Shown here piece after piece: positions 53,125 through 62,175 of a stretch of 64,000 nucleotides of DNA. The stretch comes from CAYMSF01 sp964392985 (GTDB lineage: Bacteria; Verrucomicrobiota; Lentisphaeria; Victivallales; Victivallaceae). Each line of letters opens with the position of its first letter. The first letter of the stretch is position 1. The stretch spans positions 6,551 to 70,550 of the forward strand of contig CAYMSF010000017.1 of NCBI GenBank assembly GCA_964392985.1, written 5' to 3'. A program made the position numbers and the translations under genes. Under the pieces are notes generated by a model that saw nothing but the letters and a program-made list of their open reading frames with translations, ran no database searches and had not been told where the DNA came from.

Positions 53125-55842
53125 TCAGTTTCCAGCTATTTTAATAAGTCCTGCTCCAGCGACCGGATTACAGACAAGAATGGAATCTTTCAACCCTGCC
53201 GGGGCATAATATTGTTTTTTTAATCTTTTAATGAGTTCCGGGATTGCTGATTTCAGCGCGAGTACCATCATACAACCGCCGAGTCCTGCTCCGGCAAGCT
53301 GTGCTCCGGCAACACCTGGAGTACTGGTTGCAATATCAACCATCCGGTCGATTGCCGGTATGCTGCAGGCATACGCCCCGGGCTGCAATTGTAATTGAGC
53401 GCGTAAAACCCTTTCCGGATCACCGCTTTCCAGATCCTCCATCATGGACAAGAGGTATCCATTGGATACTGGTCCATGATAATTGGACATATTGAATTCA
53501 CTGTCGTAGGTTGCCACTCTGTCGCCGTTGTGAGATATATTCATAAACCGACCGATTTCAGCAATATTTCCGGTTTTAAGCGCATCGGCGTAGAGGCGGG
53601 AACGTTCGAACTCGCTTAAGCCGAAGAGAACAACACCGCGGATGGGATAAATTCCATCTTCCGGCGGTTTGTGATTGGCACAGAGTTTGCGTAAATTTTC
53701 TTCGGGGAGCAGCGTCTGCAGTTCATCGAGAGTGATTTTTTCCGGCAGATGCAGCAGGATGCGATATATCCAACTGAGCGGGATACCGAGTGTCCTGGTA
53801 TTCACATCACGCAAATGGTGCAGCAGCGGGAGATATTGCGGGAACATTTTTTTAATCAGCAGGAAACCGAGACGGTAACAGCATACGCGGTGATTGAATT
53901 GATCTTTAGCCGCGGCTGACTTACATGCTTTGATGCCGGAATCACAAACAACCATGACATAATCGTCAGGGAATGGAACCACATCCTGAACCGCAAAATT
54001 AAAGAAAGTCACTTTAACAACTTTACCTTTTTGTCCGAGTTTCACCGCGGCATGGTCGGCGCTGCCGCCGCGTGTTCCGACGAACCACTCACCTTCACCG
54101 CAAAGCGTTACCAGTTGCGACGGGAAGGTATCAAGTTGATTGACCGCGACAACCGCTTCCGCGGTTCCGACAACCAGACTGGAGGAGGAGCTCAAACCGG
54201 CGGCCATCGGCACATTGCCGGAAACCAGCAGGTCCATGCCGCGAAGCGGTTGATGCGTGAATTTTTTCTGTAAACGCAGGACTGCGGCTTTTACATAATC
54301 CGACCAGTCAACGCCATAGTTACTGATGAGGTTGGCGAGTTTTTCACTGTTTACCAGCGATAACCAGTCATCCCAGGGGAGGTCGCGAACTAATTCGCTG
54401 ATGGAAAAAGAGGTTGTCTTGAATCTGTCATCCAGATGAGACAGGCAAACTTTGTCATCATCCCGCAGATGGACAATCATTCTGCTTTCATAGCCGATTG
54501 TCATCAAGTTGCAATTCCCGCCCTGATGGTCAACATGTCGTCCCATGACGTTAAGTCGTCCCGGGGAGCGAATGATGCCGACAACGGCACTGCCGCCAAG
54601 TGTTTTTTCAGCATGCTTCAACAAGGGCAGATAATGTTCGCCGAGTGCGGCAATAGCAGCGGTGTCATCACTGTAAAGCCTGGTCAGTTCAGAATGTAGT
54701 GGACTGGAGGACTTTTTTGATCCGGACATGGCGGTCTTGAACAGTTTCTGCCATTCATTCACGGTCTTGAATTCATCCGCCGGCAACTGGATGTTTTTTC
54801 TGCTGGTTTTCGTGTTTTTAATGGTTTTTTCGATTTCGAGCAATTCAGCGGGATTGTTAAAACCGAGTATTTGTGAATGGTCGCTGACTTTAAGCATGGC
54901 GACGGACATTTTTGATTTATGTTTCCGTTGGTACAAGAGGTTTACCAGGTCGGAAAGATACTCTTCCTGTTGAGCGTTATTACGATGTAAATTTGTCAAC
55001 GCGTATTTTAAATCACCACAACGGGCAATGTAAACGGAATTGTTGCACCATTCCGCCTGTTCCGCCTGCGCCGGAGAGAACAAAATTGCTTCATTTTCAG
55101 ATTTAAACTCAAAACAAGTAAGATTTTGCGGGATTAATGGCAGCAACGTTTTTTTGGAAACGGTGAAACTGTCGTTATGCAGAGATGACCAGAGTTCGCC
55201 GAATGCTTTTGCCAGTTTTACGTTATCAGGTTTTGCACCGCAGAAATTAACCGTCAGGAATTCAATCAATCCGGGCTTGTTTAACTGAATGTTTCCGTCG
55301 GAGATGGCTTGACGCAGTTCAGCTAAAGCTCCCCGCTGACGGATGTCTGCTGACTCAATTATTGCCATCGGATTCCCGTGAGCATCGGTAACAATTCTGC
55401 CCTGACTGGAGTCGGGGCGTCGTGGTACTGCAAGCAGTGCCATCTGGCATTTTTCTGCATAGTACAGATTGAACAGTCTTTCCAACACTGAAGGGGCGAT
55501 GATTCTGTCGCCGGCGACAACAAGAGCGGAGGCTTCATCCGGAATAAACGGCATGGCTTGAAATACCTGACGCAAAGCGTTAGCCGTACCCAGTTGCTCT
55601 TTTTGATAGACAAATGATACATTATCGAATTTTGCACCGACGGTTTCAATAACCTGACCAGCCATGGCGCCAACGATAATAATATGCTGTTTGATACCGC
55701 AGCCGCTATATGATGTCAACGCCCGGTTTATGGCCGGAACTCCGTCAATCTCAAAGCAGACCTTGTGAATTTTATTTGACCCCATGCGGGAACCTTTGCC
55801 GGCGGCAAGGATTATGGTATATTCCGGACATTGTATTGACAT
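53125..55842 (-). CDS. fusion of GlmU-like nucleotidyltransferase and galactokinase-like GHMP kinase
   Basis: The 905-residue protein joins two enzymes. Residues about 1-345 form a sugar nucleotidyltransferase of GlmU type, with ILAAGKGSRMGSNKIHKVCFE, YQKEQLGTANAL, and the NNAQQEEYLSDLV motif. Residues about 415-905 are a galactokinase-like GHMP kinase with SPGRLNVMGRHVDHQGG, PMAAGLSSSSSLVVGTAEA and the base Asp in GTRGGSADHAA, then a C-terminal GAGLGGCMMVL motif. In galactokinase the first motif reads GEHTDY; here Glu is Arg, so the sugar is probably not galactose. The pair would phosphorylate a free sugar at C1 and then form an NDP-sugar, as in plant and Bacteroides salvage enzymes. Confidence 0.9.
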   Translation of the reverse strand: MSIQCPEYTIILAAGKGSRMGSNKIHKVCFEIDGVPAINRALTSYSGCGIKQHIIIVGAMAGQVIETVGAKFDNVSFVYQKEQLGTANALRQVFQAMPFIPDEASALVVAGDRIIAPSVLERLFNLYYAEKCQMALLAVPRRPDSSQGRIVTDAHGNPMAIIESADIRQRGALAELRQAISDGNIQLNKPGLIEFLTVNFCGAKPDNVKLAKAFGELWSSLHNDSFTVSKKTLLPLIPQNLTCFEFKSENEAILFSPAQAEQAEWCNNSVYIARCGDLKYALTNLHRNNAQQEEYLSDLVNLLYQRKHKSKMSVAMLKVSDHSQILGFNNPAELLEIEKTIKNTKTSRKNIQLPADEFKTVNEWQKLFKTAMSGSKKSSSPLHSELTRLYSDDTAAIAALGEHYLPLLKHAEKTLGGSAVVGIIRSPGRLNVMGRHVDHQGGNCNLMTIGYESRMIVHLRDDDKVCLSHLDDRFKTTSFSISELVRDLPWDDWLSLVNSEKLANLISNYGVDWSDYVKAAVLRLQKKFTHQPLRGMDLLVSGNVPMAAGLSSSSSLVVGTAEAVVAVNQLDTFPSQLVTLCGEGEWFVGTRGGSADHAAVKLGQKGKVVKVTFFNFAVQDVVPFPDDYVMVVCDSGIKACKSAAAKDQFNHRVCCYRLGFLLIKKMFPQYLPLLHHLRDVNTRTLGIPLSWIYRILLHLPEKITLDELQTLLPEENLRKLCANHKPPEDGIYPIRGVVLFGLSEFERSRLYADALKTGNIAEIGRFMNISHNGDRVATYDSEFNMSNYHGPVSNGYLLSMMEDLESGDPERVLRAQLQLQPGAYACSIPAIDRMVDIATSTPGVAGAQLAGAGLGGCMMVLALKSAIPELIKRLKKQYYAPAGLKDSILVCNPVAGAGLIKIAGN

Positions 55843-55888
55843 CTTCAGTTCCTCAGTTTTAATAAATTATAAAAAAAACAAAAGCAAA

Positions 55889-56677
55889 TTAATACCAGTT
55901 CATCCCGGAAAGCCATGTTTTACAAAGTGTTGGCCAGGCTGCAATATCCGGAAACTCTGTCGCCAATCCCAGTCCATGCCTGCCGGATGGGAAAACATGC
56001 AGCTCAAAAGGAATTTCTTTTGAACGCAGAGCGCTACTGAATAACAGGCTGTTCTCCACCGGAACTGCCGTGTCGTCGGCGGTATGCCAAAGGAAAGCCG
56101 GCGGGGTGTCGGGACGAATATGATTTTCCAGAGAGAGCTTTGCCCTTTCAGTGGCGTCTGCTTCGGCGCCGAGAAGATTATCAAACGAACCAGTATTGGC
56201 GAATTTGCCGGAACTGATTACCGGGTAGCACAGAATCAAGGCATCGGGGCGTGGCGAAAACTGGTCTGCCGCATCTCCTGCCAGGCTGTTTACACGGTTG
56301 AAGAAGATGCCGCTGCTTGCCGCCAGATGGCCACCGGCAGAAAAACCGCAAACCGCAATTTTGTCCTGACGCACATTATATTTATTTGCCATGGAACGTA
56401 TTAATCTGACCGCCCGGAGAATATCCTGTTGCGGAGCGGGAAACCGTGCCGGCGCTACCCGGTATTGTACGACAAAGGCATGCAATCCCAGTTGATTAAA
56501 GTGTTGGGCAACAGTGATACCTTCGTGAGCAGCGCGCCCGCGATATGCGCCTCCGGGACAAATCACAACAGCGCCCAAAGGATTTACTGTTTTCAGTGGA
56601 AAGCATTCCAGATACGGTTCAAATCCGTTTTCGTCGGCGCGTCCTTCCGGCCATAATTTCATTTCATTCTTATTCAC
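55889..56677 (-). CDS. alpha/beta hydrolase, sugar acetylesterase-like
   Basis: With the GTG at 56677, which has GGAG six bases upstream, the protein has 262 residues and no signal peptide (the frame opens at 56758, but the first 27 residues look non-coding). The oxyanion-hole motif is CPGGAYRGRAAHEG, the nucleophile elbow is GFSAGGHLAAS, the acid is in HTADDTAVPV and the His in PSGRHGLGLA. This matches the BD-FAE/acetylxylan-esterase type of hydrolase that deacetylates sugars or glycosides. It lies 46 bases upstream of the nucleotidyltransferase-kinase gene start on the same strand and may share its transcript. Confidence 0.85.
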   Translation of the reverse strand: MNKNEMKLWPEGRADENGFEPYLECFPLKTVNPLGAVVICPGGAYRGRAAHEGITVAQHFNQLGLHAFVVQYRVAPARFPAPQQDILRAVRLIRSMANKYNVRQDKIAVCGFSAGGHLAASSGIFFNRVNSLAGDAADQFSPRPDALILCYPVISSGKFANTGSFDNLLGAEADATERAKLSLENHIRPDTPPAFLWHTADDTAVPVENSLLFSSALRSKEIPFELHVFPSGRHGLGLATEFPDIAAWPTLCKTWLSGMNWY

Positions 56678-56972
56678 AGTATTCTCCAACGCGTAATGCC
56701 AAAAATGAATGAATTGGCATAATCTAAATAGTTGTAACGGCTTAGAAATATACGGCATAAAGATTTTAAATCAAATGAAGGAAGTCGATTTGAACTTTGG
56801 CAGTCTAGCTGTAATAACATTAATTTCTGACTTGAATTTGATAACTGGTGGCGTATCGTAATAGTCGTTAAAACGATTACGATTGCCGTTTCCGGAAAAA
56901 TGTTCCGGTGTGGTATTCTGAAAAAATAAACGATGTCCGGCTATAATCCGGGCTCTACTGCGGAGATTGATG

Positions 56973-58448
56973 ATGTTCATCAGATATTTCTGTGCAAATT
57001 GCGGACAAAAGTTCAAGTCAGAGGAAGAACATTCCGGCAAAATAGTAAATTGCGCTAAATGTGGCGTTTTACTTGAAATTCCCAGGCCTGAAATAATACC
57101 CGCGCATCCGATTGAAATTCCTGAGTCTGCACCCCAAAGCCAACCCCCGGTCGTTGAGCCTAAATTTAAACTGCGAATGAAAAAAGTTGAAAAGATCCCG
57201 GAGCCGGAAAAATCCGCATCCCCGCCATCAATGAACAAAACCACCGAAATATCAGTAGCGCCGGTTCCGGTGAAAACGCTTAATTTGCCCACGCCAGTCA
57301 AAACAGCAGAAAATTCCGTTGCTTCTGCCGTGGATGCCGCCGCGGAACTGGCTAAATATGGCACGATCTTGCGAGACATGCCACCGCCCAAACTGGAAAT
57401 GCCATCTTTGGCAAAGAATAAGGAGGAATCGGCATTTTCTCCGGTATCTACTTCGGCTTCCGGAACCATCTCGACACCGTTTCCTTCTTCTGTGCCGATT
57501 GCCGTGCCGATAGACGATGATGATATCCCGTCTAACGCTGATATTTCAATCGTCAAAAATGACGAACCAAAACCAGGCAGTAAATTTCCGTTGGCGCTGA
57601 TTGTTGGAGTGGTCGTCGTGTTCTTAGCGTCAATTCTTTGGACAGGATTAGCCTTTGTCCTTGGAAAACCCCTTGGAGCCGGCGCAATTTTAACCGGTAT
57701 AATGGCCGGCTGTGCCATCTCCTTGATTGCGCGGGAACGCAGTGCCCGTGCTGGTTTTGCCGCGATTATTCTGGTACTTGCCGGAATAATAACCGGCAAA
57801 TTATTGATTGCGGAATATGTGCATCTTTCCTCTGGCGCTGACAAAATTAAGTCAGACCGAATTTTCTATTCCCCGTTTATCTATGATGACATGCTGGAAA
57901 AAGGTGAAATCAAAGACCCGTTTGAAAAGGATTTTACCGATGCGAAAGAAAGAAAGAATCTTTTTTCAAGTCCGGAATCGAAAGCCCTTGATGAATACAA
58001 TGAACAAATGCGAAAAATTCAGGACAAATTGAAAAATATTACGACTGATGAAGAAAAAAACCTTATTCAGCGCATGGAGCGTTATCAGCAGTTTGCGCCG
58101 GCGTTGACTCAGGAAATGATGAAAAAAGGAGAAACAAAAGACCCGTTCGCAAAAACAGGAGAATTTAAAATCACCCCGGGTGACCGCCCTTCTGCGGAAC
58201 ATATCAAAGCATTGCGTAGCGCCAACATTGAAAGCATCAAACAGCAGCGATTAATCAGGAATAAACTGAAAACCATAACCGCAGAAGATGAAAAGCGTCT
58301 AACCTCCGGATGGATTGCGCAGCCTTCGACAAAAACAACCCGATTCGACCGTCTGAAATCATCATGGAGTTACTGGGATATTCTCTGGGTGCTTCTGGCC
58401 ATCATCTTCGCCTGGAAATCAGCAACTATTTGCAAAGATAATAGTTGA
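56973..58448 (+). CDS. zinc-ribbon membrane protein with duplicated domain
   Basis: The 491-residue protein has an N-terminal zinc ribbon (C-A-N-C and C-A-K-C within residues 1-35), a long Pro-rich linker (about 40-200), two or three membrane helices (about 205-285, FPLALIVGVVVVFLASILW), then a soluble region made of two copies, about 75 residues apart, of a segment reading KGExKDPF...KLKxIT...EKxL, and a C-terminal hydrophobic stretch (ILWVLLAIIFAWKS). I do not recognise a family. The ATG at 56973 has GGAG seven bases upstream; an ATG at 56970 is the alternative. A long antisense frame at 56771-57844 is a shadow of it. Confidence 0.8.
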   Translation: MFIRYFCANCGQKFKSEEEHSGKIVNCAKCGVLLEIPRPEIIPAHPIEIPESAPQSQPPVVEPKFKLRMKKVEKIPEPEKSASPPSMNKTTEISVAPVPVKTLNLPTPVKTAENSVASAVDAAAELAKYGTILRDMPPPKLEMPSLAKNKEESAFSPVSTSASGTISTPFPSSVPIAVPIDDDDIPSNADISIVKNDEPKPGSKFPLALIVGVVVVFLASILWTGLAFVLGKPLGAGAILTGIMAGCAISLIARERSARAGFAAIILVLAGIITGKLLIAEYVHLSSGADKIKSDRIFYSPFIYDDMLEKGEIKDPFEKDFTDAKERKNLFSSPESKALDEYNEQMRKIQDKLKNITTDEEKNLIQRMERYQQFAPALTQEMMKKGETKDPFAKTGEFKITPGDRPSAEHIKALRSANIESIKQQRLIRNKLKTITAEDEKRLTSGWIAQPSTKTTRFDRLKSSWSYWDILWVLLAIIFAWKSATICKDNS

Positions 58449-58467
58449 AAGTTTATTTAGAACTTTA

Positions 58468-59667
58468 TTATAAAGCATTCTCTTCTTTTCCTTTGCCAAT
58501 TTTCCCGGTCGTGTAATAAATGAGCGGTATAAGCATGAGGAAAAGTGCACCGGTGGTGAAAAACACCCAGCGTACATCAAAGTATATTGCGATACCGCCA
58601 CTAATCATCGCTCCCAGTGCCCAGCCTAGCGTTTTTGCGCTGGATGCCCAGCCGAAAAAGAGCCCGCGCTGTGCGTCAGGAGTTGTTTTTGCCAGCCAGA
58701 TTTGAAATACCGGATCAAGACCGCCGGCGAAGAATACCATACCGAATCTGGCGCCAGCTAAAACCCACAGGCATGTTGCCATCGCCTGCGGCAGCATCAA
58801 TAACCCGGCGGCCAATGCGGCCCAAACGGCGACATTCCGTGCAGAGGTACGGTCAGCCAGCCAGCCCAGCAGCGAACCGGCAAGAATACCCGCGGCAGCA
58901 CTGATACTGGCGATGATTCCTGTCCAGGTGGCGGCCTTGTCCGGACCATTGATTTTTTCCACCAGCACAGGGAGAAACGGGGCGTCAAACTGGCGTGCCA
59001 GACCCATAAGCATAATTAAAAGGAGCAGTAACCATATTGAACCAAACGCCGGAAGCTTGAAGTTAAATTTTTTCATTTCCTGTTTGAATGAGGAAACCCG
59101 GTGAAATTCCTCTTTTACCCCGAAAAGAACGAGCAATCCGGCAATTACCAGCGTAAAGCCGGATAATAAAAAAGCATTCCGGTATCCGAAATGGTCAACA
59201 ATAAATCCACCGAGAAATGTTCCCGCCATCGAACCGCTATAGAGCGCAGAGCTAAGCGTGCCCAGAGCAAAACCGCGGTTTTTAAGCGGGGTATTCCCGG
59301 AAATGAGCGTTTGAGATGCAGTAACGGTTCCGGAGAAAGCGCCGACCAGAAAGCGGACACCGATAAGCCAGGCAAGACTGGGCACGAAAGCCATCGCCGG
59401 CATCAACAGCGCACAGACGAAATTAGCCCGGAGAACCATGATTCTGCGGCCGTAAATATCTGCAAGAAATCCCCATATTGGCGAAAAAATGCAGAAACTG
59501 AAGTTCCCTGCTGCTGCAAAATATGCCACCCACATATTCCGTGTGGCATGATCTTCCACACCGAATTGCTGGATATAAAACGGAATAAACGGCAGGGCGA
59601 AACCGAATCCGGCAATAGAAAAAAATTGTGCCAGCCAGATAAAAAAAAGATTACGTTTCCAATTCAC
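58468..59667 (-). CDS. MFS transporter
   Basis: The 399-residue protein shows 12 hydrophobic segments. The loop between helices 2 and 3 is GFLADIYGRRIMVLRANF, the standard G-x-x-x-D-x-x-G-R-R motif, and the second half repeats it as GWLADRTSARNVAVW. It resembles the multidrug-type 12-TM families (similar to YfcJ- or tetracycline-type antiporters), but the substrate cannot be told. It converges with the zinc-ribbon gene (19 bases between ends). Confidence 0.9.
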   Translation of the reverse strand: MNWKRNLFFIWLAQFFSIAGFGFALPFIPFYIQQFGVEDHATRNMWVAYFAAAGNFSFCIFSPIWGFLADIYGRRIMVLRANFVCALLMPAMAFVPSLAWLIGVRFLVGAFSGTVTASQTLISGNTPLKNRGFALGTLSSALYSGSMAGTFLGGFIVDHFGYRNAFLLSGFTLVIAGLLVLFGVKEEFHRVSSFKQEMKKFNFKLPAFGSIWLLLLLIMLMGLARQFDAPFLPVLVEKINGPDKAATWTGIIASISAAAGILAGSLLGWLADRTSARNVAVWAALAAGLLMLPQAMATCLWVLAGARFGMVFFAGGLDPVFQIWLAKTTPDAQRGLFFGWASSAKTLGWALGAMISGGIAIYFDVRWVFFTTGALFLMLIPLIYYTTGKIGKGKEENAL

Positions 59668-59794
59668 TTAAAATCCTGTCAGATTTCTCAATCTGGTATA
59701 ATATTTAATAATCGAACGTACTTTATTGGAGGGCAAAGACATTACGATTCATGGTTATAAAACAGTAAGAATATTTTGTGGTTGGCGCGGGTGT

Positions 59795-60961
59795 TTATAA
59801 AATATCGCGGCAACCCTCCCATTCAATAACCACCTTGATGATGTTAGCCGCAGAGTTATGCTTATGATTGTTTTCCTGAAATTCGGAAACCATTTGCATC
59901 CAGGTGGCGCCAAGTTCGGCATCAATATAACTCAAGTCGCTGAGTGTTTCGGAAAACGCCGCCAAACCGTGAGTGGCCAGATATGTGGCGTTTTTTTCCT
60001 CATGTCCGGGAATGGGATCCATGATGATTACGGGTTTTTTCATGGCGATGCACTCTGAGATGGTGATTCCGCCGGGTTTGGTAATAACCATATAACATAA
60101 AGCCATATAATCATTTACCCGTGTTGTATGTGGTGTCGGGAATAACCGGCCTGGGAACTGTTGAGCAATTTTATTCATCTGTTTCAGGAGATTTTTATCT
60201 TTTCCGGTCATGGAGATTACGCTTACTGAAGGGAAAGATTTAAGCAGTTTTTTAGAAATGGCCGAGACTCTTCCAATATTTTCTCCGCCCATCATTACCA
60301 TGGCAAATTTTGCATCCGGCGGCAGTCCGAGTTCATTACTTAAGGCTTTTTTTTCTGCAGCCGTATATTTTTTGTAAAATTTAGGAAAAATTGGACATCC
60401 GGTAATGTAAATCTTTTCACGGTCAATTCCGCGCAGATGCATAATCAGTGCCATATCTTGATTGGCAACAAAAAACAAATCTATTGCCGGCTGAATGTAA
60501 ACCCAGTGTACGGAAAAATCGGTAACAACACTGGCAGTCAAACAAGTAATTTTCCCGCCGGTTTTGGCTTTACTGACAACCTCCGCCGCCAGAAAATGGG
60601 TGCAGATGATATAATCCGGATTTTGTTCTTGCAAAAATTTTATCAGGCGCCGTTCAAACGTTTGACGCCACAACCGCATTCCTTTGCGGAACAATGGTGT
60701 TTCTTCCGGAGGCACATTTGAGGAATGATACATGTAGCGCCAGAGAATTGAAAAATGACGTAACATGAAATGGTAAAAAGTGGTAAAAAATATCCTCAAC
60801 CCCGGCGTCATCAGTGTAACAACGTTTAAATGTGTTACCTTCATGTCCGGATATTGTTCTTTTGCATGAGATTCCAAAGCACTCGAGGCTTGAACATGTC
60901 CGGTACCCATTGGACCGCTCAGCATGATTAAATGGCGTCTGTCTGGCAGGGTATTATTCAT
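59795..60961 (-). CDS. glycosyltransferase, MGDG synthase/UgtP-like
   Basis: The 388-residue enzyme is a GT-B glycosyltransferase. The acceptor half has HLIMLSGPMGTGHVQASSAL and VTHLNVVTLMTPGLR as in the MGDG synthase N-terminal domain (PF06925), and the donor half has MMGGENIGRVSAI and the UDP-sugar motif ITKPGGITISECIAMKKPVI, then DPIPGHEEKNATYL. It should make glycosylated diacylglycerol-type lipids from UDP-sugars. A longer frame opens at 61045, but the ATG at 60961 overlaps the end of the deacetylase gene by eight bases and gives the proper N-terminus. Confidence 0.9.
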   Translation of the reverse strand: MNNTLPDRRHLIMLSGPMGTGHVQASSALESHAKEQYPDMKVTHLNVVTLMTPGLRIFFTTFYHFMLRHFSILWRYMYHSSNVPPEETPLFRKGMRLWRQTFERRLIKFLQEQNPDYIICTHFLAAEVVSKAKTGGKITCLTASVVTDFSVHWVYIQPAIDLFFVANQDMALIMHLRGIDREKIYITGCPIFPKFYKKYTAAEKKALSNELGLPPDAKFAMVMMGGENIGRVSAISKKLLKSFPSVSVISMTGKDKNLLKQMNKIAQQFPGRLFPTPHTTRVNDYMALCYMVITKPGGITISECIAMKKPVIIMDPIPGHEEKNATYLATHGLAAFSETLSDLSYIDAELGATWMQMVSEFQENNHKHNSAANIIKVVIEWEGCRDIL

Positions 60962-61628
60962 TGGCTGTCTCAAGTTGTATTTGCGCGTATGAGGTTGGGG
61001 CATAGCCATGTTCCAGCAAATATGTGAGCTGACGCATTTCATCATCCAGCAAGTTGTTGGTCACATCCATCGGATGCATGGAAAAACGGATAAGCCCGTC
61101 CTGTTTGGAACGGCAGAATCGGTCATTGCGCCAGGAGAAAATCCGGTCAACCCAGACAATTCCCCAATCATAATTTAGCGGAAATGCGTTGATTTTTTTA
61201 TTTTTGCAATGCAGGGCGGTTAATGTCGCGGTGTAGGCAAAGTTATGTTCCCATACCGCTTTCATGCTGCCCCGGCTTTGCAGCCATTGCGGGGCGACAA
61301 AACCGGTCGGACTGAAACCCAGCGCGGTTTGGAAAATATCCAACCCGCGGGTTAATGCGGCGTTCGCCTGAGTGTAACCGAAGCGGAAAAATTCTGCGTA
61401 ATCGTGATAGATTCCATGAAGACTGATGTCGCATCCCTGGTTCCGGTGTGACTGCATCTGGTTGATAAAATCCGGGAATTCCGTGATATTGAAGTGTCGT
61501 TGGAAATCCGGAACCACCAATTCTGAACGAACCGTCACGCCGGCAGCGTCCAGTGCCGAATAAATTTCACCGAGTTCACGGTCGTACCGCGGAGTAACAT
61601 CGTGTATTGATACCGCTATTTTTTTCAT
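60954..61628 (-). CDS. polysaccharide deacetylase-like protein (DUF2334)
   Basis: The 224-residue protein has the NodB-like barrel of DUF2334. The first strand reads IAVSIHDVTPRYDRELGEIY with the metal/acid Asp, and the metal-His pair appears in CDISLHGIYHD (H-x3-H). FVAPQW replaces the usual R-P-P/APP region and SMHPMD gives the last His. These are the catalytic positions of CE4-type deacetylases. It is coupled to the glycosyltransferase by an eight-base overlap, so it may act on the same glycolipid. It has no signal peptide. Confidence 0.86.
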   Translation of the reverse strand: MKKIAVSIHDVTPRYDRELGEIYSALDAAGVTVRSELVVPDFQRHFNITEFPDFINQMQSHRNQGCDISLHGIYHDYAEFFRFGYTQANAALTRGLDIFQTALGFSPTGFVAPQWLQSRGSMKAVWEHNFAYTATLTALHCKNKKINAFPLNYDWGIVWVDRIFSWRNDRFCRSKQDGLIRFSMHPMDVTNNLLDDEMRQLTYLLEHGYAPTSYAQIQLETANE

Positions 61629-62175
61629 ATTTCATACCAAGTAATTTTGGATTAATAGACATAATAAATTGCTCTTTGACGCAACAGGGCTCAAATTACT
61701 TTCCACAGAACTGAATTTCTTTTAAACTACCCGAATATTCCGGAATTTCAAGCCTTATTGTTTCCAAGTGATATTGTTTTTAAATTTGGGAATTATTGCC
61801 GTCTGCTACATTTATGATAAATTATTTTGTCTTTCGTTATTTTAACGGCATTGGATAATTACGACATATGCCAAAGATATATACCGGGTTATGGGATCAT
61901 TGTAAAACAAACTATAAATCGCCACAATCGTTACTTTCCTTTTGAATGCCATGCAACATTACTTTGAATCAAGCACCGGCATGAGGAAGATAAAACGGAC
62001 AAGATGATGCCTGTCAGGCGGGGTCAAAATTGATAATGGCCGCTTCAAGTATAGATTTGATTGATTTAGACAGGTCACTGCTTGATTCAGGGGAATATCG
62101 CATTATATTTTTTGATAATGAAACCGCTTTATTTTTAAATATTTACAATAGATAGAATAATTAATTATTGAACAG
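61629..62175. other. intergenic region, no gene seen
   Basis: This 547-bp AT-rich gap separates divergent genes. I found no ORF with a ribosome binding site, no tRNA-like or terminator-like hairpin, and no repeat. It should hold the promoters of the deacetylase gene and the lipoprotein gene. Confidence 0.55.

Noticed and set aside
56771..57844. A 357-codon frame on the minus strand rich in Ser, Gly and Ile
   Set aside because: It lies antisense to the zinc-ribbon membrane protein gene, has no ribosome binding site, and its low-complexity product is what an antisense of a Pro/Val/Lys-rich linker gives.
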